The notes beneath the pieces were generated by a model, which ran no database searches, was not told where the DNA came from, and saw nothing but the letters and a program-made list of their open reading frames with translations. Shown here piece by piece: positions 52,211-61,481 of a stretch of DNA of 64,000 nucleotides; position 1 is the stretch's first letter, and each line of letters starts with the position of its first letter. The DNA lies in assembly GCA_030685025.1 (NCBI GenBank), contig JAUXWC010000265.1, forward strand, positions 1 through 64,000, in the 5' to 3' direction. A program made the translations under genes and the position numbers. This stretch comes from Rhodoferax sp. (GTDB taxonomy: Bacteria; Pseudomonadota; Gammaproteobacteria; Burkholderiales; Burkholderiaceae_C).

Positions 52211-54804
52211 GCAGCCCCCGCTTGTTGGGCCGGCGTCAACCGTGGCCAGGTTCGGGCGCGTTTGAGCAATGCCCCTTCCAGTTTGACATCGCCATCCAGT
52301 TGAATCCGCGTCAAGTCGGCACCAAACAAATTGCTCTTGCGCAAATCGGCCCGTCTCAGATCAGCGTGCTGCATCACAGCGTCCTGAAGATTCATGCCCG
52401 CGAGCAAGGCACCGCGTAGGTCGGTCCTGCGAAACATCGCCCCTTTGGCGCTGGCCATGCGGCAGTCGGTTCCGCTGAACTTGGCTTCCGAGACATTCGC
52501 CCCATCCAGCTTGGCCCTGACGAGCCGTGCACTACTCAGATCCGAGGCGCCGAAGTTGCAGCCAGTCAAGTCGGCCTCGGTTAAATCGGCCTTGATCAGC
52601 GTACATCCGGCCACCAACACCAGACCCGCGGCAGACGCCGACTGCAGCTTGGCCCCGTCAAGTTTGCAAGTCATGAAGGTGGCATTGCGCAATGTGGCGC
52701 CGCGCAGATCCACACCAGAGAGGTCGCACTCGATGAAATTGCAGCTTGACAGGTCTGCTTCGCACAGTGTCATGCCGGTCAGATTGAGCTTGTAGAAAGT
52801 CTGACCAACGGCGTGCACACCGCTCCAATCCGCTTGCCCCCAGGTGGTCTCCAACAACATGGCGGCACCGACATGGGCGCGGTGAAACTGGGTACCGGCG
52901 AAGGCGCAATGCATCAGCGTGGCCCCGGTCAGCCTGGCGTCATCCATGACGGCGCCGTTGAGCCAGGCGCGACCCAGGTTGGCCCCAGTGAAATTGGTGC
53001 CAATCGCGATGACAGCAGCGAGGTTGGCGTGGGCCAGCACAGCACCGCTGAGGTCCGCACCCGACAGGTTGGACTTGGAAAGATTGGCGCTTTCCAGCCA
53101 GGTGCCGGCAAAGTTGGCGCCACGAAGGTCGAGCCCCGAGAAATCGGCGCCCGTGAAGTCCAAGCCGGCAAAGTGCCGAATGCCCTTGGCCACCGCACGG
53201 GCCACTTCCTCACGCAAGCTGGCGGCCTCGGCCGTCGGCAGGCACGCGGCCGGCGCCTGCATGTGCGCGGCCTGCAGGTAGCCCATGCGCTGCGTTTGCT
53301 CGTTCTGAATCAGCTTGGCGTAGAGCTCGGCCTCCTGGCTCCCCAAGCGTTGCGCGCCCATATTTCCGCGCAATTCTTCCAGGTGCAGCTCGGCGCTGTA
53401 CTTGGGTGGTCCGCGGTGCTGCAGCGCAGCCAAGTCGATTTTGTGTTCCTCAGTCAGGGTCAGCGTCTTCTCGACCTGGGTGACGACGTCGGCCAGCGCC
53501 TGCCACTGCTGGGCCCGCGCCTCCTTCAATTGCCGCTCCACATAGGCCGCCAATTCGTCACCACTGGGCAGCTTTTCGCGAGCGGGCATCTTGATGCCCA
53601 ACGCATCCGGGTCGCCGCCCATGGCTCGAACCTGCTCGCGCGCCGACTCGACATCCACCTCGGCGCGGCGGTACTGGGCATCGGCTTGCAAACCCTCCAT
53701 TGCAAACACCTTCTGGGTCTCCTCCAGATCGGGGTCGTAACTGCTGATGCCAGTTGGCAACAAATCACTGTCGCGAAGGCTATGAACCGCGCCCATCTTC
53801 GGGTCAGAGCGCATCTCGATCACCATCGCGTAGTGCGCATCGGACTTGGGCTCCCCCAGGCGCTCCACCGCCCCCATCAGGCCCACCACGTCCGACCCAT
53901 CGTCTTGCGCCACCTCGGCCAGGCCCTGGTACAGCACAATGCAGCGCTCAGCGTGGGGAAAGAACCAGACCGTTGTTAATCGCAAGGGGACTTCACGCAG
54001 CGTGGGTTCGGCGTCGACCTCGCGGTAGCTGGCGAAAGCGCGCACGCGCAAACCGGGCAAGCGCCCCTCAATGTGGGGCTGAGTAGGGTGCAGGTTGTCG
54101 AGCTCAAACGGCTCGTCGCCCAGCAATGGTGCGCCAAACCACTGGTCTTGCGGCGCCAGATTGAAATAGCGCCAGTCGAGGTCTGGCGCAAAGCCCGGGG
54201 AGTGCTCTTTGAGGTAACTTCCGTCGTAGGTACCGCGGTACTGCGCGCGTTGGGGATGCAGACACTCGCGCAAACCAAAACCAGCCGGCTCCACCATCTG
54301 ATCAGGTTTGAGCAGACGGCTTTGCGGCAACTCCAGATTCGGCAGCCAACGCAGACCGTCGACCGACTGTCGCCCCCGACCGACCGGATTGGCCGGAAAA
54401 TCGGGGCCACCGTACGCGTGCGCCCACGTCAGAGGCATCTTCTCGAAGGCTTGCGGTGCGCTGGCACGCGTTCCGTCCCAATAGCGGTCCCCAAATGCCA
54501 ACAAGGTCTTTTCAGTGGCACCAAGGCGCGCCCGAACCGCGCACGCACTAGGGCTAGACACAGGAGGATAGGCATGACCGTGCACCAAGAACTCCGAGGT
54601 AAGTTTCGCCATGCCTTCATCGATCAGGGGCGGGTCCATCTCCTTGGCCAAGAAATTCCACATCGACTGCTCACCCCACAAGGCACCGCGCTCCCCTTGC
54701 GCAAACGGGACATGCAAACAAGCGGTCACACAGAGCCCAAATCGCTTACGGTACTCGATCGGCCGGGTCAGCAGACTCAGGGCTTGCGGTTTGACAACTT
54801 GCAC
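52207..54804 (-). CDS. DUF2169 adaptor with pentapeptide-repeat C-terminus
   Basis: An 865-residue two-part protein. Residues about 1-300 match DUF2169 (YRKRFGLCVTACLHVPFAQG, AFGDRYWDG, ANPVGRG, WYR-like PLRLTTVWFFPHAERC), a family that acts as an effector adaptor/chaperone for DUF4150 spike proteins. A linker (about 320-540, charged, helical) leads to a pentapeptide beta-helix from about residue 550 to 850. Start GTG 54804, 17 bases after the VgrG stop. Loading of an effector onto the DUF4150 spike is the likely role, by family knowledge. Confidence 0.87.
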   Translation of the reverse strand: MQVVKPQALSLLTRPIEYRKRFGLCVTACLHVPFAQGERGALWGEQSMWNFLAKEMDPPLIDEGMAKLTSEFLVHGHAYPPVSSPSACAVRARLGATEKTLLAFGDRYWDGTRASAPQAFEKMPLTWAHAYGGPDFPANPVGRGRQSVDGLRWLPNLELPQSRLLKPDQMVEPAGFGLRECLHPQRAQYRGTYDGSYLKEHSPGFAPDLDWRYFNLAPQDQWFGAPLLGDEPFELDNLHPTQPHIEGRLPGLRVRAFASYREVDAEPTLREVPLRLTTVWFFPHAERCIVLYQGLAEVAQDDGSDVVGLMGAVERLGEPKSDAHYAMVIEMRSDPKMGAVHSLRDSDLLPTGISSYDPDLEETQKVFAMEGLQADAQYRRAEVDVESAREQVRAMGGDPDALGIKMPAREKLPSGDELAAYVERQLKEARAQQWQALADVVTQVEKTLTLTEEHKIDLAALQHRGPPKYSAELHLEELRGNMGAQRLGSQEAELYAKLIQNEQTQRMGYLQAAHMQAPAACLPTAEAASLREEVARAVAKGIRHFAGLDFTGADFSGLDLRGANFAGTWLESANLSKSNLSGADLSGAVLAHANLAAVIAIGTNFTGANLGRAWLNGAVMDDARLTGATLMHCAFAGTQFHRAHVGAAMLLETTWGQADWSGVHAVGQTFYKLNLTGMTLCEADLSSCNFIECDLSGVDLRGATLRNATFMTCKLDGAKLQSASAAGLVLVAGCTLIKADLTEADLTGCNFGASDLSSARLVRAKLDGANVSEAKFSGTDCRMASAKGAMFRRTDLRGALLAGMNLQDAVMQHADLRRADLRKSNLFGADLTRIQLDGDVKLEGALLKRARTWPRLTPAQQAGAA

Positions 54805-54821
54805 GGCGGTCTAGGCCATCG

Positions 54822-57596
54822 CTAAGGCGCAGTGTTGCCCGACGGACCAGCCGTGGTTGGGTTGGCGTTGGTCAGTGCATCAGACTGCCGACTGACGGCC
54901 GCGATACCCAAACCTTCGGCGATGGCGGTCGCGCCAGGAATGGCATTCGCCGCAGCGTCACTACGCCTGCGTTCAGCGATCCTGGCCAGGCTCGACAGCC
55001 GGCCCGCCAGCCCCGGCAGTCCTTCGGCCGCAGCTTCCTGCGCCGCCGCTTTGAGGGCGATCTGCGCATCTTCATACTGCTTCAGCGTCGCACTGATATC
55101 GACAATTGCCGCTGCCGCACCCGCCGCAGCGCCCAAGGCACCCGCAACGCCAGCACCCGCGCCGGCACCCGCGCCGGCTCCACCGCTAAATATCTTGATC
55201 GCGTTTTGATCCAGCGACAGGGTTCGGGAGGCAATCTCGCAAGCGCCAACGCCGATGAGCTTAAGCGCCACCGCGTTCTCGATCTGCAGTCCGACAAAAT
55301 TCGAGATGTCCATTCCCAACGCATTGTTGATACTCATGCCCATGAAGGTAGAGCGTGCCATGCCCAGGTTGGCCTCGCTGTTCATGCCAATATAGCCACT
55401 GGTGTTGGACCCCAACACAGTGGTGTTGGAACCAATCGAGGTGGAGTCGATATTGCCCACCGCCATCAACGCCAGATTGGTGTTGCTGACCACCTTGATG
55501 CTGTTGGCCATGATTGAGGTCTCGCCGTTGGAGATATCCTTTCGGGATGCCGCCTGGATCTTCATCTCCGCCGACGAAGTAATGGTGGCGGCGCCGGTCA
55601 CCGAGGTGCTCTGGCTGCCGCTGACACCGATGGTTTGCGAGCCGTTGACGGTGTGGGCCTGGTTGCCGGTGATCACGGTTGTGACCCCGCCCGCGAAGGT
55701 ATTGGCCTGCGGCCCGACCACCTGATTGGTCTGACCGCCCGCCCCCACGGCGTTAATCTGCGATACGCCAACGGTGTTGGTTTGCATCAGGTTGACGCGG
55801 TTGACCTGGTTCTTCACCACCGAGGTGGTCTGATCCTTTTCAACGGTCCATGTTTCGTTGCCTCGGACCCGCGCGGTGCGGTCATTGTCAACGGTGAGAG
55901 ACTGGTCATGCATGACCGTGGTGCTGTCATCATTCTCGACCGTGGTCGACATATTGCGCTCGGCGTGAACCGTCAACTCCTCTTTGCCCTTTTTGTCTTC
56001 AAAGCGGATTTCGTTGTAGTGGTTGGGATTGCCACCGGGCGTGGACCGTGTCTTGAAGCCGCTTTGCGTGGGCGACTCGTAGGGAATGGGCTGTTCGTCG
56101 TTGTAGACACGGCCCATGATGATCGGGCGGTCCGGGTCACCATTGAGGAAATCGACAATCACCTCTTGCCCGATGCGCGGCGTGAAGTAGCCACCCCAGC
56201 CCTTGCCGGCCCAGGGGTGCGAGACGCGGATATAGCAGGTCGATTTTTCGTCGCTCTTGCCATAACGATCCCAATGGAACTGCACCTTCACGCGCCCAAA
56301 TTTGTCCGCGTGAATCTCCTGCCCCTGAGGACCCACCACAATGCCCGACTGCGGGCCGGGCATGGTAACCCGGGGTGTGCAACGCGCAGGGCGAAATGGC
56401 AACTCAACCGGTAGCGTGGTCAACAGGAAGGCGCTGGCCCCGCGGGCCCCCCCGTTCAGCGAGGGCGTGGTACGGATGATGTCCAACACCACATCACGCG
56501 TGTCGGCGTTGACCGTGTCCTCGGCCAGCAGCGTCTCCAAGACCTCGGCGACCGATTCACCGGGCTCGCGCAAGTTCAAGCCTTCGTAACCGGAATGCGT
56601 CACCACGAAGGTGCAGCCGGCAATCAGGTACTCGCCATCTCGGGAGCCGTCGGGGTCCCCTTCGAATGTAAAGCGCTGACCGGCCGCAACGTCGGGCCAA
56701 CTGGTGGTGGCCCAGTGGCGGTCCCGCCGGGCGATCAACTCGTCGCCGCGCACCCGGGCGCGGCTGTCTGCATCGGCGCTGGCGAAGTAACCACCAGGAA
56801 ACTCGAACAATTCAAAATCGGCCAGATCGTGGCCGTCCGCCACGTCCATGTTGGCGCCCAGCTTCTTGCGAATGGCCTTGAAGTCGCTGTCGCGCGAGGC
56901 GTACTTGCCGCTCTCCAAGCGCCGCGCACTGGTCCAGCGGGTGATCTCGTTGTAGCGGGCATCCGCCGCACTGCCCTCTACAAAACGCAAAATCGCTTCC
57001 GCTGGCAGCGTGGTATGCGCCACGTCGCTGCTGTCCGACAGATACATCGTGCCGGGCGCGTCGTGTGCATCAAACCAATAGTAAATGCCCTCGTCTTCCA
57101 TGAGACGCGACAAGAACTGAAAATCACTCTCGCCATACTGCACGCAATAACGCCTGGGGGCATAACTGGCGGTCAGCCGGTTGTCGAGCTTCTTGTGGGG
57201 GCTGACCGGGCTGTCGTCGAACACGCTGTTCATCACATCGGGGACACTGAGGTCTTGAAAGATACGTGCATTGGTTCGCCGCGTCAGCAACCAGAACCAG
57301 GATCGCAAAGTGATGCGGTATTCGAAGTACCTGCCCACTTGGCTCAAGCGCACCAGCCGGGTGGCGAAGCCCTGGCAATGCCTTTGATGGGGGTTGTTGC
57401 CCGCGTCGTCAAAACTGATCACAACATCAAAGGACTTACCCAGAATGTCCTTGGCATCCAATCGCTCGCTGCGCGACAAAACAGTCAGTTCGTAGACCGC
57501 AGGCTGTGACAGGACCTCGTGTCCAATCACACGCCAAAAAAGCAAATCGTCAGCGGCGGGCGAGTCGCTCTTGATTTCGAATTGGTGCGCAGCCAT
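54822..57596 (-). CDS. vgrG: T6SS spike protein VgrG
   Basis: A 924-residue VgrG (TssI), the trimeric needle tip. N-terminal phage-tail-like part (residues about 1-380) has the gp27-type YCVQYGESDFQFLSRLMEDEG motif; a gp5-like OB segment (about 400-480) shows WAGKGWGGYFTPRIGQEVIVDF, and a DUF2345-type strand-rich region follows (about 500-760, with repeated Thr/Val/Gln strands). The last about 160 residues are an Ala/Gly-rich extension with helical segments not typical of minimal VgrG. Start at ATG 57596. Confidence 0.94.
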   Translation of the reverse strand: MAAHQFEIKSDSPAADDLLFWRVIGHEVLSQPAVYELTVLSRSERLDAKDILGKSFDVVISFDDAGNNPHQRHCQGFATRLVRLSQVGRYFEYRITLRSWFWLLTRRTNARIFQDLSVPDVMNSVFDDSPVSPHKKLDNRLTASYAPRRYCVQYGESDFQFLSRLMEDEGIYYWFDAHDAPGTMYLSDSSDVAHTTLPAEAILRFVEGSAADARYNEITRWTSARRLESGKYASRDSDFKAIRKKLGANMDVADGHDLADFELFEFPGGYFASADADSRARVRGDELIARRDRHWATTSWPDVAAGQRFTFEGDPDGSRDGEYLIAGCTFVVTHSGYEGLNLREPGESVAEVLETLLAEDTVNADTRDVVLDIIRTTPSLNGGARGASAFLLTTLPVELPFRPARCTPRVTMPGPQSGIVVGPQGQEIHADKFGRVKVQFHWDRYGKSDEKSTCYIRVSHPWAGKGWGGYFTPRIGQEVIVDFLNGDPDRPIIMGRVYNDEQPIPYESPTQSGFKTRSTPGGNPNHYNEIRFEDKKGKEELTVHAERNMSTTVENDDSTTVMHDQSLTVDNDRTARVRGNETWTVEKDQTTSVVKNQVNRVNLMQTNTVGVSQINAVGAGGQTNQVVGPQANTFAGGVTTVITGNQAHTVNGSQTIGVSGSQSTSVTGAATITSSAEMKIQAASRKDISNGETSIMANSIKVVSNTNLALMAVGNIDSTSIGSNTTVLGSNTSGYIGMNSEANLGMARSTFMGMSINNALGMDISNFVGLQIENAVALKLIGVGACEIASRTLSLDQNAIKIFSGGAGAGAGAGAGVAGALGAAAGAAAAIVDISATLKQYEDAQIALKAAAQEAAAEGLPGLAGRLSSLARIAERRRSDAAANAIPGATAIAEGLGIAAVSRQSDALTNANPTTAGPSGNTAP

Positions 57597-57607
57597 GACT
57601 CAAGCCA

Positions 57608-60307
57608 TCAATCAAAAGCGTAGGTGAAATCGGAATTCGCAACATCGAGCGCCACGCGATGTATTTCGCCACCGGTGGCCAGACGTTTGAGGTATTCGAT
57701 CGAAATCGTCGGCAACACCGTATTGGTCAGGATGGCATCGATGGCACGACCGCCTGACTCGGTATCGTTGCAGCGCGCCACCACCAGCTTGACCACCGCG
57801 TCGGTGTACTCGAAGGGCACACCGTGGTTCTGCGCAACACGTTTCTTGATGCGCTCCAGTTGCAGCTTGACGATCTTGGCCAGCATGTCGGGCGACAGCG
57901 GGTAGTAGGGAATGGTGACAATACGGCCCAGCAAGGCAGCCGGAAACACTTTCAGTAGTGGCGCCTTCAGTGCGTCACTGAGAGCCTGCGGATCGGGCAG
58001 CAACTCCGGGTCGCGGCACATGCTCATCACCAATTCACTGCCGGCATTGGTGGTGAGCAGAATGATGGTGTTCTTGAAGTCGATCATGCGACCTTCGCCG
58101 TCTTCCATCCAGCCTTTGTCAAACACCTGGAAGAATATCTCGTGCACATCCGGGTGCGCCTTCTCCACCTCGTCAAGCAGCACCACCGAATAGGGGCGAC
58201 GCCGCACCGCCTCGGTGAGAATACCGCCCTCACCGTAGCCGACATAACCGGGTGGTGCACCCTTGAGCGTGGAGACGGTGTGCGCCTCCTGGAACTCGCT
58301 CATGTTGATGGTGATGATGTTTTGCTCGCCACCGTAAAGGGCCTCGGCCAAAGCCAAGGCGGTCTCGGTCTTGCCCACGCCGGAAGTGCCGCACAGCATG
58401 AAGACGCCGATCGGCTTGCCCGGGTTGTCCAGCCGTGCGCGCGAGGTCTGGATACGCCGTGCGATCATCTCCAGGCCATGCTTCTGTCCAATCACGCGCT
58501 CATTGAGCGTGTCGGCCAGTCGCAGCACGGCTTCCACTTCGTTCTTGACCATGCGCCCGACCGGGATCCCCGTCCAGTCCGCCACCACCGAGGCCACCGC
58601 CTGCTCGTCCACGGACGGAAGGATCAGCGGGTGCTCGCCTTGCACCTCGGCAATCGAGGCCTGCAAGGTCTTGAGCTCGGTGAGCATGGCTTCGCGGTCC
58701 GGCGGCGTGGCGCCAGGCGCGGTCTCGGTTGCCGCTGACGCGCCGTCCACCGGCTGGCCGGCCGCTCGCAGGCCGGCACGCAGCTCCAGCAAGCGGTCGA
58801 TCAACGCCTTCTCCTGCTTCCAGCGCTCGTTCAGCCGACCCAGTTCGTCGTTGGCAAGCACCATCATCGCGTCCACCGTGGCGGAACGTTTGGCAACGTC
58901 GATGCCGATGGTGGCTTCGCGCCCGATGATCTCCTGCTCGGTGGTGAGTGCCTCAATGCGACGCTGGCAGTCTTCCACCTCGGGCGGCGTGGCATGCTGC
59001 GAGACCGCTACGCGCGCACAAGCGGTGTCCAGCAGACTCACCGCCTTGTCGGGCAACTGGCGGGCCGGAATGTAGCGGTGCGACAAACGAACCGCTGCCT
59101 CGATCGCCTCGTCGAGCAACTGCACCCGATGGTGTTTTTCGAGCACCGCAGCCACGCCACGCAGCATCAGAATAGCTTTGGTCTCGTCCGGCTCAGGGAC
59201 CTGAACCACCTGGAAGCGCCGCGTCAGCGCAGGATCCTTCTCGATGTACTTCTTGTACTCGGCCCAGGTTGTGGCGCCAATCGTGCGCAGGTTACCGCGC
59301 GCCAACGCCGGCTTGAGCAAGTTGGCCGCATCGCCGGTGCCGGCGGCGCCACCCGCGCCCACCAGCGTGTGGAGCTCGTCGATGAACAGGATGATGGGTG
59401 TCGGCGAGGCTTGCACCTCGTCGATCACCTGGCGCAGCCGCTGCTCGAACTCACCTTTCATGCTGGCACCGGCCTGCAGCAGGCCAAGGTCGAGGCTCAG
59501 CAATTTCACATCCTTGAGCTGGGGCGGCACATCGCCGCGCGCCAGGCGCTGGGCAAAACCCTCCACCACCGCCGTCTTGCCAACGCCAGCCTCGCCGGTA
59601 AGCAAGGGGTTGTTCTGCCGGCGGCGCATCAGGATGTCGACGATCTGGCGGATCTCCTCGTCACGACCGGTGATGGGGTCCATCTCGCCCTTCTTGGCCT
59701 TCTCTGTCAAGTCGACGGCGAACTTCTTCAGTGCCTCGCCCTTGCCCATGGCAGCGGGGGCCATGGCGCCGCTGTCTTCACCGGGGGCACCACTGCCCAA
59801 GCCGGTGCCGTCCTGGGCCCGCATCTGCGCCTCGGGCGAGGCGTCACAGATCTTGGTGAAGTTGTCGGTCAGGTCCTCGGTCTTGATCTTCTCGAATTGC
59901 TTCGAGATGCCCAGCAGGCGGTTGCGCAGGCTGGGCGTCTTGAGCATGCCTATGACCAGGTAGCCGGAGCGTATCTGCCCTTCACCGAACTTCAGCGTGG
60001 CATAGGTCCATGCGCGTTCAATCGCGTCGGGTATTTGCTCGGCGATATCGCTGATGGCCGTGGCACCGCGTGGCAAGCGGTCCAGCGCGGTGGTCAGATC
60101 CTTGGCCAACACGGAGGCATCGAGCCCATAGTGCCGCACGATGTGGTGCAGGTCCGAATCCTGGTTCTGCAGCAACTGGGAAAACCAGTGCTCCAGTTCC
60201 ACATAGGGGTTTCCACGGAGCTTGCAGAAGACCGTAGCCCCCTCCACGGCCTTGTAGCAAAGGGCGTTCAATTTGCCAAACAAGGCGGTACGACTGATTT
60301 CACTCAT
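57608..60307 (-). CDS. clpV: T6SS sheath-recycling ATPase ClpV
   Basis: An 899-residue AAA+ disaggregase (TssH) that extracts TssC from contracted sheaths. N-terminal domain (about residues 1-160) carries the sheath-binding helices. The first Walker A is GEAGVGKT at 238-245 and the second GTSGVGKT near 640-647 (Lys646). The ClpV-type middle coiled coil lies about 450-540. I chose ATG 60307 (MSEISRTA), the standard family start; the longer reading adds ten residues. VgrG follows after 11 bases. Confidence 0.97.
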   Translation of the reverse strand: MSEISRTALFGKLNALCYKAVEGATVFCKLRGNPYVELEHWFSQLLQNQDSDLHHIVRHYGLDASVLAKDLTTALDRLPRGATAISDIAEQIPDAIERAWTYATLKFGEGQIRSGYLVIGMLKTPSLRNRLLGISKQFEKIKTEDLTDNFTKICDASPEAQMRAQDGTGLGSGAPGEDSGAMAPAAMGKGEALKKFAVDLTEKAKKGEMDPITGRDEEIRQIVDILMRRRQNNPLLTGEAGVGKTAVVEGFAQRLARGDVPPQLKDVKLLSLDLGLLQAGASMKGEFEQRLRQVIDEVQASPTPIILFIDELHTLVGAGGAAGTGDAANLLKPALARGNLRTIGATTWAEYKKYIEKDPALTRRFQVVQVPEPDETKAILMLRGVAAVLEKHHRVQLLDEAIEAAVRLSHRYIPARQLPDKAVSLLDTACARVAVSQHATPPEVEDCQRRIEALTTEQEIIGREATIGIDVAKRSATVDAMMVLANDELGRLNERWKQEKALIDRLLELRAGLRAAGQPVDGASAATETAPGATPPDREAMLTELKTLQASIAEVQGEHPLILPSVDEQAVASVVADWTGIPVGRMVKNEVEAVLRLADTLNERVIGQKHGLEMIARRIQTSRARLDNPGKPIGVFMLCGTSGVGKTETALALAEALYGGEQNIITINMSEFQEAHTVSTLKGAPPGYVGYGEGGILTEAVRRRPYSVVLLDEVEKAHPDVHEIFFQVFDKGWMEDGEGRMIDFKNTIILLTTNAGSELVMSMCRDPELLPDPQALSDALKAPLLKVFPAALLGRIVTIPYYPLSPDMLAKIVKLQLERIKKRVAQNHGVPFEYTDAVVKLVVARCNDTESGGRAIDAILTNTVLPTISIEYLKRLATGGEIHRVALDVANSDFTYAFD

Positions 60308-60330
60308 GGGGCATCCTAGTCGGTTGGGTT

Positions 60331-60392
60331 CAGTCATAGTTGGGGACAGAGCTTGCTCAGTGAGCGCATGGCTGCGGACTGTCCCGCAAGGT
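60331..60392 (+). repeat. Repeat A, copy 7
   Basis: A long-loop unit (GGACAGAGCTTGC arm, GGCTGCGG arm, CTGTCCCGCAAGG end) with the lead shortened to CAGTCATAGTTGGGG. It lies between the tssG stop and the clpV start in the T6SS series, again in + orientation against the operon. Confidence 0.9.
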
Positions 60393-60437
60393 TCAGTTAA
60401 ATCCTACTGCATCCAAGACGAATGGGGAGCCGGACAT

Positions 60438-61481
60438 TCAAACCGCGCCGCGATGGCGCACGCGAACGTCAGTGGCGTTGCGCGTTCGCGTCTGGCACCC
60501 CAGCCAGCTCGTCCAACCCAGCCTGGAGTCTTCACCGTGGCGCTGGCCCAGCCGAGTCGTGGGAACCTCATCCTTTTTCAGGATCAGTTCGGCATCCCAA
60601 TCCAGTTCATCGCCCAGCAATTGGCGTAACCACGCCTGCCAGGCGGGCCCTGCCGATCCATCTGGCAGAAACACCCGATATTGGACCAGGGTCAAAGGTC
60701 CCACATGCAAGCGAATCTGGTGTTGTCGGTCCCAAATGCGCCGTCCCGTCACCGCGCCCAAGCCCAGAGCGCGCGACACCCCGCCCTGACCTAGTCGTGT
60801 GACCTCGTCAGGGGGAAGGTCCATCCACCGGCCAACCCAGGGTTCGAGCACCACCGGTACGCCAAAGTAGGCACACAAGACGGCCTGCACGCCCTCAGTG
60901 TTGCGAACCTGGCGAATCAATTGTCCCGAGAAGTGAAGGCGGGCATCGTCATGCACAGCGTCTCGACCCTGCCGTGCTGAGGTCCCGATCCCGACCAGGG
61001 CACCGACCTGATTTCTGAAGCGATCTTCGCCCGGCCGGTCCAGCGCCACGGCTGGACGCGCCTGCGCCCAGGCGCGGTACAGGTGCATGGCAAAACGGTG
61101 CGTGAAACTGTCCAGAAACGCCAGCCAGGTTCGATCACCGTGGTTGAGTGCACGCCCCTGGATGAACTCACTGAGGTGCGTAGGTAGCGGACCGTTGGGA
61201 CCGATATAGCCGAAAAACTGCTGCCGCAGGCGCGGCGGGGAATGGCTGCTGGCGGGCTCAAACCGGCTGAACGACGCTGGCGCAAAAGCCATTGAGGGCT
61301 CCTGTCCGACACGGATCGGCTCCGCACTCGGCAACAGGGCCAAGCCCCAGCGCGGCGTGGTGGCGGCCGCAGCCTCAAGTCGCCGCAACACCGCGAAGAA
61401 GTCGTAGCGCCAGGGATCTTCGGACCACGGCGACAGGGCATTCGCAACCCGCGCCGCTACAGAATCGGGCGTGTCCCGCAT
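60438..61481 (-). CDS. tssG: T6SS baseplate protein TssG
   Basis: A 347-residue ImpH/VasB-type baseplate protein. Typical features are PWRYDFFAVLRRLEA near residue 22, RQQFFGYIGPNGPLP near residue 85, FLDSFTHRFAMHLYRAWAQ near residue 116 and LGAVTGRRIWDRQHQIRLHVGPL. It binds TssF, TssE and TssK to make the wedge. Its start overlaps the tssF stop by 25 bases. The C-terminus ends in a basic tail. Confidence 0.95.
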   Translation of the reverse strand: MRDTPDSVAARVANALSPWSEDPWRYDFFAVLRRLEAAAATTPRWGLALLPSAEPIRVGQEPSMAFAPASFSRFEPASSHSPPRLRQQFFGYIGPNGPLPTHLSEFIQGRALNHGDRTWLAFLDSFTHRFAMHLYRAWAQARPAVALDRPGEDRFRNQVGALVGIGTSARQGRDAVHDDARLHFSGQLIRQVRNTEGVQAVLCAYFGVPVVLEPWVGRWMDLPPDEVTRLGQGGVSRALGLGAVTGRRIWDRQHQIRLHVGPLTLVQYRVFLPDGSAGPAWQAWLRQLLGDELDWDAELILKKDEVPTTRLGQRHGEDSRLGWTSWLGCQTRTRNATDVRVRHRGAV

